Source: Balamuthia mandrillaris (Eukaryota > Discosea > Longamoebia > Balamuthiidae). From it: DNA of 64,000 nt. Position numbers and translations under genes: made by a program. This document shows, in pieces, positions 29,037-41,566 of this stretch. The notes beneath the pieces were generated by a model. The model made no database searches. It worked only from the letters and a program-made list of their open reading frames with translations, and was not told the origin of the DNA. How positions within the stretch are numbered: position 1 is the first letter of the stretch; every line of letters begins with the position of its first letter. Location of the stretch: positions 16,817-80,816 of the forward strand of contig JAVKOQ010000239.1 of NCBI GenBank assembly GCA_031835245.1, read 5' to 3'.

Positions 29037-31102
29037 ATGAAAGCGGCGGGTCAGGAGGAGTTGGTCGTGGAAGCGACGGTGCTGCGACGAGGCATCGAGC
29101 TCTCGCCAGAGGCTGCCAGGCAGAGCGAAGCGGCGCAAGTGGCCAGAATAGACGGACGAACGTGCAGCTACTCCACTTTCTTCGAACAGTTCCTTTGGCC
29201 CAATCGGTTTCGTCCAAACTCCCTTTCTTCTCACTTTCTCTCTCTCTCATCTTCCTCTCTCTCCCCCTCTCACTCTCATCATCTTCCTCTCTCGCTCTCG
29301 CTCTCTCTCTCTCTCCCTCTCCCTCTCCCTCTCACTCTCATCATCTTCCTCTCTCGCTCTCTCTCTCGCTCTCTCTCACATCATCTTTCTTGAAGGCCGG
29401 TTTTGATAGGTAACTTAACGGAGGATTGGGCCGCAAGAAAGGAATGGACGCTGAGGGAGGAAGATGATGAGGCAGGAAGGCTCGTCCCTCGTTTGGACTA
29501 CTTTCAACACCACAGCTCTTTCGCCGATCTTTGTCTAAACGTGGCAGAGTGTCATGTCAAAGAGTTTAGCGACCAGAAGCGAGTGGAGATGAGCATGAAG
29601 GACTTTATGGCGTATTGGAAACGACACCAGGCGTGGCGAGCTGCTGCTGCTGCTGCTTCTTGTTCTTCTTCTTCTTCTTCTTGTTGTTGTTGTTGTTCTT
29701 CTTCTTCTTCTTCTTCTTCTTCTTCTTCTTCTTCTTCTTCTTCTTGTCCTTTTTCTTCTTCTTCTTCTTCGTCTTCTTCTTCATCTTCTGCTTCTTCTGC
29801 TTCTTCTGCTTCTTCTGCTTCTTCTTCTTCTGGACAGAGAACCGAAGGAAATGAAGAGGGAGATGAGAGAAAGGTACTTTACTTGAAAGACTGGCACTAT
29901 GTTCTGGGCGAAAGAAGAGAGGGCAGAAAGGCAGAGGCCTATAAATTGCCGGTGTTCTTCAGCGATGACTGGATGAACCTGCATTGGGATGAAGGCAGAA
30001 AGACAGACAGTGACGATTACCGCTTTGTGTACATGGGACCAAAAGGCAGCTGGTTCGTTTACACGCAATTCTTCTTCTGCTTCTTCTTATCTTTTCTGCT
30101 TCTTTTTTCGCCACCTGATTGTTTTCGGTTTCGTATGTTTGCAGGACTCCACTTCACGCAGGTATAGTTTCTTTTGTTGTACGCTCTCTCGTCATTCATT
30201 TGGTGCTCACTGATGTCTTTCTTTCTTATACAGACGTATTTCGGTCTTACAGTTGGAGCAGTAATGTTTGTGGACGGAAGAAATGGATCCTATTTCCGCC
30301 TTCGCAAGCTCCGTTCCTTAAAGATAAGTTTGGCAACCTGATGTACGACGTGGAGAAAGATGGAGACGATAAGGAGAGGTTTCCTCACTTTCATAAAGCC
30401 ACACCCATCACCGTTTTTCAGGAAGTAGGTGAAACCATCTTTGTTCCGAGCTGCTGGTATCATCAAGTTCATAACTTAGAGGGTTTTTAGTCCATTCACG
30501 TTCTTTTCTCTCTTTTTTTCTCTGCTTCTCTTATATTTTGGAGATATTCTCTCTTCCCTTTGTTCCATTCTTGCTCTCCTCCTAATCTCTCTTGCTTTCT
30601 ATCTCTGTTTGTAGACACAATAAGTATCAATCACAATTGGGCAAACGGTTGCAATGTTGACCTTTTGCACGCTAATTTACAATCCGACTTCGCGGCTGTG
30701 CGACACGAGTTGGATGATTGCAAAGAGTTCGAGGGATGGGAGGAGCAATGCCAAACTATGCTCAAGACATACACCGGTTGGAATTATATCGAATTCTGCG
30801 ACTTTATGTTGCACATGTCACATGTTCAACTCGCCGCTTTGAAGCAACACTTAACGGGATCAAGTACCAAAAAAGAAGAAAGCGAAGACCAGAAGCAAGT
30901 ATCTGCGATCTTACTTCGACTATTCAACTTGACCAAGTTGGAAATGGTGTGGAAGAAGGTACTTGCAGAGGTAAAAGAACACAATCTTGAGATCGTGTTC
31001 CAGCAGCAAAGAGGAGAATGCGCAGTTGAAAGCATGAAAGATGTGGTGGAGGATGTTCAAAAGCATCTCGAGCAAACGCAACGCTATCGTTGTGGAAAGT
31101 AA
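29037..31102 (+). CDS. JMJD4: JMJD4-like 2-oxoglutarate oxygenase
   Basis: Exons 29037-29206, 29396-30052, 30145-30161, 30234-30482 and 30615-31102 total 526 residues. JMJD4 is the Fe(II)/2OG lysyl hydroxylase of release factor eRF1. Diagnostic blocks: FLWPNRPVLIGN, LYLKDWHYVLG, LPVFFSDDWMN, DDYRFVYMGPKGSW, TPLHADVFRSYSWS (HxD iron ligands), NVCGRKKWILFPP, ETIFVPSCWYHQVHNLED (distal His), TISINHNWANGCN, and GWNYIEFCDFML. The HxD motif is assembled from a 17-nt microexon (30145-30161) and its neighbours. A poly-Ser/Cys insertion (about 60 residues, 29640-29830) sits in the 29396 exon; it is in frame but could be a (CTT)n intron, since TTCTGGACAG at about 29825-29836 looks like an acceptor. The stop lies 42 bp from the stop of the convergent kinase gene. 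Confidence 0.93.
29640..29832 (+). repeat. (CTT)n / (TTGTTG) array, possibly coding poly-Ser
   Basis: A triplet array within the JMJD4-like gene, between HQAWR and LYLKDWH. In frame it reads Ser with a few Cys, Ala and Phe. Animal JMJD4 has a short loop here. Every other large CTT-type array in the window lies in an intron, so coding status is uncertain. Confidence 0.7.
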
Positions 31103-31144
31103 TTCAAAACGAGAAGAATGAAGAAGAAATCACGAGTATGATGA

Positions 31145-31799
31145 TTAAAAGAGAATACAAGCGCAACACCGTTGATTGGTTTCTACTGTACGAGTCGCGT
31201 TATGACGTAATAGCGGTGTAGTTATCGAAGGTGCAATTTCTTCCGTCAGTTGATGTTGTTGTCCTTCTCTTCGTTCAGGTATTGGTGTCATTCCTCTTCT
31301 TTCCTCTTCTTCTTCTTCCTTTTCTATTTCTTCCTGTTTCTTTTTTTCTTCCTGCTCTTTCTTCATTAAGACCTTCTCTCTTTGCATCAAAGGTCGATAC
31401 AGCACGCTACCTTTCTTCTTGCTTTGCTTCTTCTCCCAATGAGCAGCTTTTATCATGAAGGGATGGTGCAACAGAGCAGATGCAGTAGGTCGCTTTTCTG
31501 GCTCCTTGATCAGACATTGAGCCACAAAGTCTTGAAACTCTTTAGACCATTTCACTTTGTTGTACGTTGTCTTTTCTTCCTCGTCGTTTGCTTTCTTCTT
31601 CTTATTTTTTGTATGCTTCTTTGTTTGTTGATTATTCATTCCTAAACGAGGAGGTGGGCTTTCACGAATGAGACGAAAGGCCGCGATAGGGCTTTCATCA
31701 AAGTGAGGAGGTTTGCCTTCTGCCAATTCGATGGCGGTAATGCCCAATGACCTTTATTTCCAAAAGATGTTCAGTAAAGAAGGAAAGATAGCAAACTGA

Positions 31800-31831
<32 letters not shown>

Positions 31832-33210
31832 AAGAGCAAACGCACCAAACATCAGACTTGGGTCCAGCCTTCACTTGACCTCTTTCACAAAGCTCTGGGG
31901 CCATCCAATGCCGAGTTCCAGCCACCGGTCGTGCTAAGCCTCCTCCTTCTCGTTTTCCTTCTTTATCTTCTCTTTCTTCCTCTTGCCTTACTTTTGCTGC
32001 TTCCTCTGCTAACCTTTGTTGTTGCTTCTTTGTCTTCTTATTTTGCTTCTTTTCTTTTTTCTTGTTCTTCTCGGATTCTTTCTCTTCATTCACAAAAGCA
32101 GACACTGAAGCTAGAGCGTCAAACTGTTGAGCAAGCCCAAAGTCAGCAAGTTTAGGACGACCCTCTCTGGTAAGCAGTATATTGTTGGCCTTCACATCGA
32201 AATGAACGATAGGCGGGTGATGAGCCTCATGAAGGTACGCCAAGCCCGAGAGGGTGGCCCGCATGATGAAGGCGATCCTCTTCTCCTTCTTCAGATTGGG
32301 GATGTCCAGAGTGGCCATCAAGTCTCGCACCGACCCGACTTCGCAGTATTCCATCAGAATCCAAAGTTGTTGCTGCTGCTGGTCTTGTGGTTGCATGTGC
32401 TTTTGAGTTTGTTGATGTTTCGAGGAGGAAGAAGAAGCGAGAGAGGAAGCAGGAGCAGGAGAGGAAGGAGAAGTCCAGAGACAACCAAAGTACTGGACAA
32501 TGAAGGGGCTGTGACAGCGTTTGAGGACGTCGATTTCCTGAGTTATTTCCTTGCGAAGATTGTGCATGAACTGTGCTTCCTGCGTTTGATCTTATTTTGT
32601 GTTTTTGTTATTTTTTTTTTTTTGTTATTTTTGTTGTTTTTTTGTTTGCTAACAAGTCAACAACAACAAGAAGAGAGAGAGGCAAGGACAGAGGAAACGA
32701 ACCCAGCCCAGGCGGAATGGCCTTGTGGCACATGTCCCCAAAGTCAATGACCTTGACCGCCAGTTCAAAGCCGCTCTTGTGGATCGCCCTGTAGACGCGC
32801 CCAAAGGCTCCTTCGCCCAAGCATTGCACGAAGCGGAAGGCAGCCTCTCCGCCGCCAAGCCCTCCGCCGCCGCCTCTTCCTCCTGCCGGGCTTTCCTCGC
32901 CGACGGTCGGTTGTTGTTGGTGGTAGTTGAGGACGGACCAGGTGAGGTCGGTGTCCACGTGGACGCTGTGCACCACGCGGGAGGGTAAGCTCACTCCTCT
33001 CGCCCTCGTTTCTGCGTCCTCCTCCTCATTTTCCTCTTCTGCGGCGGTAACGCTGGCCGTCGGTGGTTGGTGGCCCTTCAGCTTCCTCTTCCTCTTCTCC
33101 TTGCTCTTTATGCGTGAGAGAAGAAGCTTTTTCTTTCCGGCGTGTAACTCTTCTCCCTCTTCTTTGTGGTGGTCTTTGTTCTTCTTTCTCTTCGTTGCGC
33201 TGCTCTTCAT
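31145..33210 (-). CDS. CRIB-containing PAK/Ste20-like protein kinase
   Basis: Exons 33210-32703, 32590-31846 and 31751-31145 give 619 residues. A basic N terminus is followed by a CRIB-like motif (residues about 73-87, VSLPSRVVHSVHV), which in PAKs binds Rac/Cdc42-GTP. Kinase domain: P-loop LGEGAFGRVYRA, ELAVKVIDFG (VAIK-type Lys), EYCEVGSVRDLM, VHFDVKANNILL (catalytic loop, HFD in place of HRD), ADFGLAQQ (DFG), GTRHWMAPEL (APE) and DVWSLGITAIELAEGKPPH, the Ste20 signature. Two insertions stand out: a Ser/Gln-rich one before WILMEYC, and a Lys/Glu-rich one of about 70 residues between DFG and APE. The C-terminal tail is acidic and coiled-coil-like. The CRIB call is by pattern only. It is divergent from beta-COP. 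Confidence 0.87.
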
Positions 33211-33504
33211 TCTTTTTTTATAATTTTTTTATAATTTTTTATAATTTTTTTCTTATTTTTTTTATTGTAGGCAGCTCAGTTTGACCACCAATTGGGATGG
33301 TTTTGTGCAGTATCATTACACGTAAGCAAAGTCTTAATTAGGATTAAATGACATCATCGTATACCTATAAAAGGTAAAATTTTGACGTCTCTTCGTAAAT
33401 TTAAAAACTCAAGTTTATAACCTTTTTTATCCATCTTTTTTCAAGTGCGCTTCACTCACTCACGAGAGAAGCGAACCAAACACAAGGTGGATGAAAAAGG
33501 GGGG

Positions 33505-36500
33505 ATGTCGGACTCGAGCTGCACGTTGTTGATTAACTATGAGAGCTCCGAGCCGATAAACGTGAGCGCCCTCAGGAACAGGTTGGAGAATGGCAATACC
33601 GAAGAAAAGATTGCTGCTATGAAGCACATGATTTTGTTGATGCTCAACGGAGAGGCTATGTCGCACCTGCTCATGACCGTGATCCGCTTCATCATGCCTT
33701 GCAAAGACCACACCCTCAAAAAATTGGTCTTGCTCTATTGGGAAGTGGTTGACAAGAGAGACTCGTCCGGCAAACTTCTGCACGAGATGATTCTTGTCTG
33801 GTACGTCCCTTCCTTACTTACTCTATTTCTTCACATGAAGTGTGTTTCTGCGTTCAACGTTCTCTGTGCTCACTTACAGTATGCTTCTACAACTATTCTT
33901 GACAGTAACGCGCTGTTGAATGACTTGAAGCATCCAAACGAGTATGTACGCGGAGCAACGCTGAGATTCATATGCAAGCTCAAAGAAAGCGAGCTGCTGG
34001 AACCTTTAGTACCCTCCATCCGTGCCAACTTGGAGCATCGTCACTCATACGTGAAAAGAAACGCAGTTTTGGCCATTTACAGCATCTTCAAACACTTTGA
34101 TTACTTGATACCCGATGCCCCGGACCTTATCTTCAACCTACTCGCTAACGTTTGACTCTCTCCTCTTGTCTCTTTTGTTCGTGATGAGTTTCTTATATTT
34201 CATAACAAAAGGAGGGAGATGCGTCTTGTCAACGCAATGCATTTATAATGCTGTTCAACTGTGCTCAAGATCGTGCCGTGGAATATCTCAGCAGCGTGCT
34301 AGACAAGGTGGAAGGCTTTGGCGATATTCTACAGTTCACCGTAGTCGAACTTATTCGCAAAGTCTGCCGCACTAATCCTGAAGAAAGGGTTCGATTTACG
34401 TTCTTTATTCGTGCTATTCTCTGTCTTTCGCTCTGCTCTTGCTAATTGAAACCCTTGCAGCCGAAGTATCTGCGTTGTTTATTTACTTTGCTGAACTCCC
34501 CCGCCGCAGCTGTTCGCTTTGAGGCCGCCGGTACTTTGATCTCTCTGACGACAGCGCCAACTGCCGTCAGCGCCGCAGCTAGCACCTTTATCAAGCTTTT
34601 GGTTTCGGTACGAACGACTCCCTTTTTTCTTTATTCATGTTCATAGCTCTTAACTAGACTTGGTGCTTGTCTTTTATCACTATAGCAAAGCGATAATAAC
34701 GTGAAGATGATCGTTCTGGACCGCCTGCAAGAGGTGAAGCAACGCCACCTCAAGGTAATGCAGGATCTAGTAATGGACCTTCTTCGTGCGCTCGTCTGTC
34801 CCGACATGGATGTTCGCCAAAAGACCCTGGCTATAGCGATGGACTTGGTTACTCCCCAAAATATTGACGAAGTGGTTCTCTTCCTTAAGAAAGAGATAAA
34901 CCTCTCTCAGGCCAAGACGTTTGACCGAGCGGAAGAGTACCGACAGCTGCTGATCCAATCGATTCACAGCTGTGCTGTCATGTTTCCTGTTGTGGCGAAG
35001 AACGTGGTCTTGGCTTTGTTGGATTATCTGGGAGATGAGCACCTGCCCTCCGCCTTGGACGTGGTCAACTTTGTCAAGGAAGTAATGGAGACTTATCCCC
35101 AGCTGAGAGAGATGATATTGGGCAAGTTGTTGCCTTGTTTGAGACACGTTCGCTTTGGAAGGGTAAGCATTCTTTCCGAAGTCTTTCTTTCCTCCTTGTA
35201 ACCTTGCTTTCTTTCCTGCAACCAGGTTCTCTCGGCATTGTTGTGGGTGATTGGAGAGTTCTCCACCACTTCCGAACAAATCGATCAGGCTTTCACCGCC
35301 ATCAAAGAAGAAGTTGGTCCCCTTCCTTTCGATCCTTCTGCTTCTGCCTCTCAGAAGAACGGAGAAAACTCAGACAGTCAACCAGAACAAGTATCTGCTT
35401 CTGGCATCGAGCCGGAGGCAGGGGAGATACCGAAGGCCTACACGCCGACGAATGCCGTTGGAATGGTTCTATCTGATGGCACGTATGCCACTCAGTCGGC
35501 TATTACAGCTGCTGCTCCACCACAAAGGGCGAAAGGTTTGAGTTTCTTCCATCAAGGGCGCTAGAAAGCTCGTGGCTTATAGTGCTTTTCTTTCACAGGC
35601 AATAAGGGATTGCTGAGACAGCTTCTGTTGGAAGGAAAGTTCTTCTTGGCCTCCGCTCTTGCCACTGCCCTTACCAAAATGGCATATCGTTGCTTCACCC
35701 TTTCCGACATCAGTGCTTCCAGCCGCAACTCCTTTGTGGCCGAGGTTTGTCTCATCCTCGTGTCCATTCTCAAGCTGGGCAAAATTCTTTTGTCTTCATC
35801 TTCAGTCTCCTCCGCGTTTGCTTCTTCTTCCTCTTCGTTTGGTTCCTCCTCTCGTTCCAAAACGTTTTCTTCCGATAAGAGCCAAGACCCAGATTCGCTC
35901 TCTCGCGTTTCCCTTTGTTTGAACTTGCTTTTGGCGAGAAGCAAAGGAGAGCAAAGGGTGGCCTTTGCTGAGAGAGTCTTTCTCTCCGACTGTCGAAAGG
36001 CGTTTCACAACATGTTGAACGAGAGCAAAGAGAAGGAGAAGCAACAAAGAGAGATGAAGGAACGAGAGCGACACATCGAAGCAGATGATCTTATATCGAT
36101 GAGACAGCTGGCAAAGAAGCGAGCATTTGGAGAGATGCTCTCGGAAGATGTGGATGAAGCGGACTTGAGGAAGGCCACTGGTTTCTCTGATATCCAGATG
36201 GGTTCGTCTCTTCGCTTTCTTTTTGTTCTTTTTTTCTTTGCTGTTCGTTTCTCATTTCGTACTGACAACAACGAAGACATGAGCCAAAGGTTATGCAAGC
36301 TTCACCAACTGAGCGGACTCAGCGACCCCGTCTTTGTGGAGGCCTACATCAATGTTAACATGTACGACCTTCTCATCGACATGGTCATCATCAACCAAAC
36401 GCAGGACACTCTCCAGAACCTCAACGTGGAGGTGGCCACAACGGGTGACCTTCGTGTCTGTGAGAGGCCACAGAGCTGTAACCTCGGTCCCTTTGCCTCT

Positions 36501-37244
36501 ATCAACATGAAGATCAACATCAAGGTTTGTTATTATTGTAATATTTGTTGTGTTTGGTTGTTTAAACACCGTTATGTTCTAACAAGAAAGTCGAACATGA
36601 ATAAAGGTATCCTCCACAGAGAAAGGCATTGTCTTCACCAACGTCGTATATGATGTGGCTGGTGTGGCTGCTGACGCCGACAAGAACTGCGTTATCCTGA
36701 AGGACATCCACCTGAACATAATGGACTACATCAAACCGGCTTCCTGCTCCCACCTCGAGTTCCGTTCGATGTGGGCAGAGTTTGAGTGGGAGAACAAAGT
36801 GGCTGTCAACACTACCATCAAGTAAGATGCTTCCTTTCGATTTCTGTTTGCTCTCTTTCCAACTGACATGATTCCCTCAACAAACAAAAAGGAATATTGA
36901 ACAGTATCTTGCTCATATCATCAAGTCGACCAACATGAACTGTCTTACGCCTCTGAAGGGATTACACGGAGAGTGTGGCTTCCTCTCTGCCAACCTTTAT
37001 GCAAAGAGCGTATTTGGTTCGCAAATTCTTTTCGGCTTCTGTTGGTTCTGAATGCTCTATTTGACCGACGGGTATTTCATTTTTTTTTGTTCTTGCAGGC
37101 GAGGATGCTTTGGCCAACGTTAGTTTGGAGCAAAGTTCCAAAACGAAGACCATCGAAGGGTTCATCAGGATTCGCAGCAAAACTCAGGGCATCGCATTGA
37201 GCCTCGGCGATCGGATTTCTTCCTGCCAGAGAGTTTTCCACTGA
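33505..37244 (+). CDS. COPB1: Coatomer subunit beta (beta-COP)
   Basis: Eleven exons, 33505-33800, 33906-34149, 34212-34388, 34461-34607, 34686-35162, 35226-35535, 35599-36201, 36277-36524, 36607-36821, 36892-37016 and 37099-37244, total 995 residues (animal beta-COP is about 953). It is a core subunit of the COPI coat for Golgi-to-ER retrograde traffic. Collinear blocks: [82 protein letters not shown]-type [69 protein letters not shown] and [10 protein letters not shown] near the C terminus (appendage). Insertions versus animals are a Ser-rich stretch at about 35795-35890 and a charged segment after it. The ATG at 33505 is the first in frame consistent with the family start. Confidence 0.97.
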
Positions 37245-37679
37245 ACGGACCATCCCTTTTTTAAAAGTTCCACCCCTTCCCTTCCTTCCTCTTAATTGTT
37301 CCTCCTCCTTCTCCTTCTCCTGGGCTTCTTCTCCTTCTCTGAGAAGTGAAAGAGAATGCTGCCCAATTCAAAACAGAAAGAGAGAGAGAGAGAGAGAGGA
37401 CGGTGTGGTATTTGTGTCGACATATTCCGCGCAAAATGTCTGATTTTCGATAGGTGGTTTGAATTTTTCTAACTATGAGATCACTTTTTCGCCGACAAAA
37501 ATTCGAAAAATAAAAACAATAAAATTGAATAATTGTAAAAAAAAAAACGGTAAAAAAAATTATTAAAAAAAAAAAAGAAAAAAAGAAGAGAACCAACGGT
37601 AAAGCAAAAGGAAGAGGAGGAGGAGGAGGACCCCCCACGATACACTACTACTGCCCTTTTCCTCTCTTTCTCCACCAGA
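37245..37679. other. Intergenic region
   Basis: A 435-bp spacer between tandem genes. It contains a (GA)n run at 37377-37399, AT-rich sequence with A homopolymers at about 37535-37585, and (GGA)n at 37610-37630. The GA orientation is opposite to that of introns of plus-strand genes. No open frame was supported. Confidence 0.5.
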
Positions 37680-40600
37680 ATGTCGGCGGTGGGTGCAGCG
37701 GCCGAAAGCAGCGGCGGCGAGGAGAACAACAGCTCGCCGGTGTCCTCGCCCTCCATCGCCGCCACAAGAGAGTCCTACACCCACAAGCCGCGCCCAAAGT
37801 CGCTGCGCTCCTTGTCCTCATCCTCAACGTCCACTCGCTCTGTTGCCGCTGCTTCTTCTTCTGCTGCTGCTTCATCGCGACGTCGCTCTTCCTCCTCCTC
37901 GTTGTCTTCCTCGGGCAGAGGAGGTGGGAGCCTACGAAGGAGAAGAACGGCGCGACCGAGGAGGAGCAGCAGCAGCGCGAGCAGCAAGGCTTCCCCTCAA
38001 GAGGAAGCAGGCACGGAGAGCGAAGGCACGGCAGCCGAGGAGGAGGAGGAGGAGTATTGGGAGGAGGAGGACGACCACTACTACGACGACGACGACGACG
38101 ACGATGACTACGACGAACGCACGACGACGTTTGGCGAGGGCTTGCCCCTCAACAACAACTTTGATTTCTTGGCGGCGTTCAAGGAGGCCCTCAGCCGAAT
38201 GAAAGAGAACGCGGTGCTGCAGGAGGAGGTGGAGCTGCGAGAGGAGCTCTCTGAACTGGAAGCCATCTACAGGTTTTTATTTTATTTTATTTTATTTTAT
38301 TTTATTTTTCTTTTCTTTTCTTTTCTTTTATTTTTTGGAGTTTTGTTAAAGTTTTTTGCTGGAAACAACAAATAATAACAAAAAAAAAAAAAAAACAGAT
38401 GCATGGAAGAACGTGAAAATGACTTTAGAGTGGCGGCCGAGATCGGACAAATGCTTGTGGGGAGGAACAAGCAACTGACGGAAGAGTTGCAGGAGGTTGA
38501 GAGCGAGTGGGAGGACAAGGTTCGTTCTTTCGTTTTTCCTCTCGTTGTTCTTCTTCTTTTTCTTTTGCTTCGTTCTTCTTTCTTCCCTTAGTTTCGTTCG
38601 CTTTCTTAAAACACGTTTCTTTTTTAATCAAACCAACAGTGGAGAGTCCAAGTTCAAACCAACGAAGAACTTTTAAGAGCGTACAATCACCTAGAGGAGG
38701 AGCAAAAGAAGGGAATGCGAGAAAAGGAAGAGGCTCAGTTTGTTGCTGAGGATGCTATGCGGGTTTGTTTCCCTTTAGTCTCGTTTAATATCTTCTCTAT
38801 GTGTTTGCTTACTGCTCTTTATTTTTGTAAAAAGCGGTTGGACATGATGCAAGAAGAACAAAGAAACGCTTTGAAAATGAGAGAGAATGTTTCGGAGGAG
38901 ATGGAAGAACTCAGAGATCAAGTTCGTACGTTGAAGTTGGAGCAGTCACTGAACAAAGCATACAAAGAAAAGACACGACAATTACTCAAAGAGGTTTCTC
39001 TCCCTTCTTTTTTTTTCTTTCTTTCTTTACGAGTTTTAATGTCCTAATTTCTTTGTAGATTGAGAGCTACAAAGAAGAAATTCAAACTCAAAAGCAGACG
39101 GTGACTACGCTCACTAAACAAAATGCTTCTCTGAAGCATAACCTCGGTTTGTCATTCATGTTCTTCGCTGCTGCTTCTTCTCTTTAGCATCTAATTCTCT
39201 CTCTCTCTCTCTCTCTCTTGCTCTCAACATATGTAGAAACGTTGAAGCGTAGTTCAACAAAAGAACAGAACCTGACGATTGAATTAGAGAACTTGAAAGA
39301 GCAACTGAACTCTTTCGATAAACTCAAAGAAAAAGCAAGTCGACAAGAGACTACACTCCGTCAAGTACTTTCTTTTACCTGTTTTTTCTGTTCTTTTTCT
39401 TATTGTTTTAATCTTTTGTTCTTAGTTGCAAGGGGACAGAGAAAAATTGGAAAAGTACATGGAAGAAAATGAAAATCTGTCTGAGGTGGTGAACTCCCTC
39501 ATGAAAGCTAACAAGTTCTTTCGCGACCAACAAGAACAAGATAAGTTGCTTTTGGAAGAGGCTCACCAAACTATCAACCAACTACAAACTATTGTCAACC
39601 AATATCCTTTTTTCTTGCTTTTCCTCTTTCTCCCTGTCTTGTCTTAATTCTCTATTTCGTGTTAACCTTAACATGTTTCGTTTCTACGCATGTGGCAAGT
39701 GGGAAACAAGATACAACGCTCTCTCTAGAGGCAGTAATGAGGAAGATGGAATCGGACAAAAGACTGATGGACATTCTCGTCAACAAACCAAGCAACACAT
39801 CAACTGGAAACGAATCTACACAAGAAGAGCAATTGGTTGTTTTGATGCGAGGAATGATGGAGGAAGAGTTGGAGAGACGATTGAAACTTGCCATAGAAGC
39901 AGAGAGACAACGTATCAAAGCGGAGCTGCAAAGGCAATGGGAAGAAGAGAGACAGAAACTAGCAAAGGAGAAAGAAGCGAAAAAGGCACGAAAAATGGAG
40001 TTGGCCAAACAGAAAGAGCAGCAAGCGTTATCAGAGCTATTAAATGGCCCATTTCAAAACAATCGCAGTAGAGAAGCAAGTATTGAAGTGGAAACAAAAG
40101 GAGAAGAATCAGAAGGAGTGAAGAACGATGAGGAAGTAATAGCAAAGGCGAAGGAAGAAGTTGAGAAAGAGAAGCAGGTCGAGCAGTCAATAGGTTCTGA
40201 AGACGAGGCCAGCGAGTACGTCTTCGTCTCTTCTTTATGCCTTTTTTCTTGTTGTTTGTGCCTTTCTACTGTTAGTTTTTATTCTTCCTCCTGTCTAACT
40301 TTGTGTTTCATAATAAGAATTAGGAGCTCCTCTGGCGCAATTGTCAAAAAGCCTCGCAGTTCATCTACCACTTCCATTTCTCCATCTTCTCCTCTTGGCA
40401 TCTTCCGCAAAATTGCCAACATGGACAACTATCTCACCCAACCACAAAAACGTCACAAACGTGGACACTCCCACATTTCCAATTTCTTTTCCTCGCCCTC
40501 TTCTGAAACTGAAGAAGAACATGAACAAGAGGAACAAGAAGAAGGAGAAGGTACAACTTCTCCTCAACTTCCGGCTGCAGTGATGGCGTTGAAGAAAGGA

Positions 40601-41566
40601 GAGAGCGGAAAGAGAGCGAGATACAATTCAAATTCTATGACTCGACTCGAGCTCAAAAGAGGCAAAGAAGCGCTAATGGGACAACTCATGAAGGCCGAAG
40701 AAGAACAAGAAAAAGAAGAAGACCCACAACGCAACACCAAACGAAGAAAAGACGAAGATCAACAAGAAGAGGGACGACAAGATAGAAAGAGTATTTCGTC
40801 TCCATTGCAACAAAGAGAGACCGCATCTCATGTTGTGCTGCAAAAGCTCAGAGAAGAGTTAACGGAGAAGACAAAGATATTGGAAGAAGTAAAAGCACAA
40901 TTGCAAGAAGCAGAGAAGCAGCTTCAAGAAGAACGGCTCAAATACTCTCAGCTTCTTGAGAGCCAAAAACAACAACAAGCTTTACTGGCAGAGAAAGAAA
41001 AGGAAAAGGCAAACGAAGAACAAGACGAGCTTGCCGCCAAGGACAAAGAAAAAGTAGAACAGAAAGCAGAACAGAAAGAAGAACAGAAGGAGAAAGAGGG
41101 GGAAACCAGCTTGGAAGCTAAATACATGAAGCTCATCAACGACCTTCGTGAGAAACTCAACGATGCCAACCTCACCATCATGAATCAAACCATGCGCACT
41201 GTGCTCACCTTCCCCGAGCTCGTCAAGCTCAGCAACGCCTGCATCAACAACGTGCTGAAGGAGGCAAAGAACCTCACCAAACTGCCCGACCTTCGCAACC
41301 CCTCTCTGATGAGCCTCTGCATTCGGCTATTGATGGAAGTGGGAGTCTTGATGAAGAGATGCAACGACTACTCAATAGGCATCAATCGGCCAACGCTTGA
41401 GAAGTTGGAGCGATTCAACCAGCAGTACGCAAAAGGAGGGTTACTGATGGGAGGAGGGGGAGGGGCACCTCGCCAACCACACCCAACGAGTGCACAACAG
41501 CAACAACAAACACGCTTTGCAGGGGTTCGTTCACTTTGGAGCCGACTGGTTACTTCCTCTTCTTGA
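37680..41566 (+). CDS. Large coiled-coil protein, unrecognised
   Basis: Nine exons sum to 1035 residues: 37680-38272, 38399-38519, 38640-38762, 38835-38993, 39059-39146, 39237-39364, 39426-39593, 39731-40215, 40324-41566. An Ala/Ser/Arg-rich head and an acidic patch with seven or more Asp precede about 500 residues of heptad-patterned Glu/Lys/Gln/Leu sequence (for example ELREELSELEAIY, LRDQVRTLKLEQSL, TIELENLKEQL), typical of a rod. A basic Ser-rich break (KKPRSSSTTSISPSSPLG) is followed by more coiled coil and a predicted helical C-terminal module (FPELVKLSNACINNVLKEAK, LMSLCIRLLMEVGVLMKR) that I cannot place. No motor, FHA or BRCT motif was found. It could be a cytoskeletal or centrosomal scaffold, but that is a guess. 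At the 39731 acceptor only the second AG of CTAGAG keeps the frame. Confidence 0.75.

Noticed and set aside
37693-38202. Arg/Pro/Thr-rich alternative frame over the coiled-coil gene start
   Set aside because: It is an overlapping frame of a low-complexity Ser/Arg/Asp region; only the frame from ATG 37680 continues into downstream coiled-coil exons.
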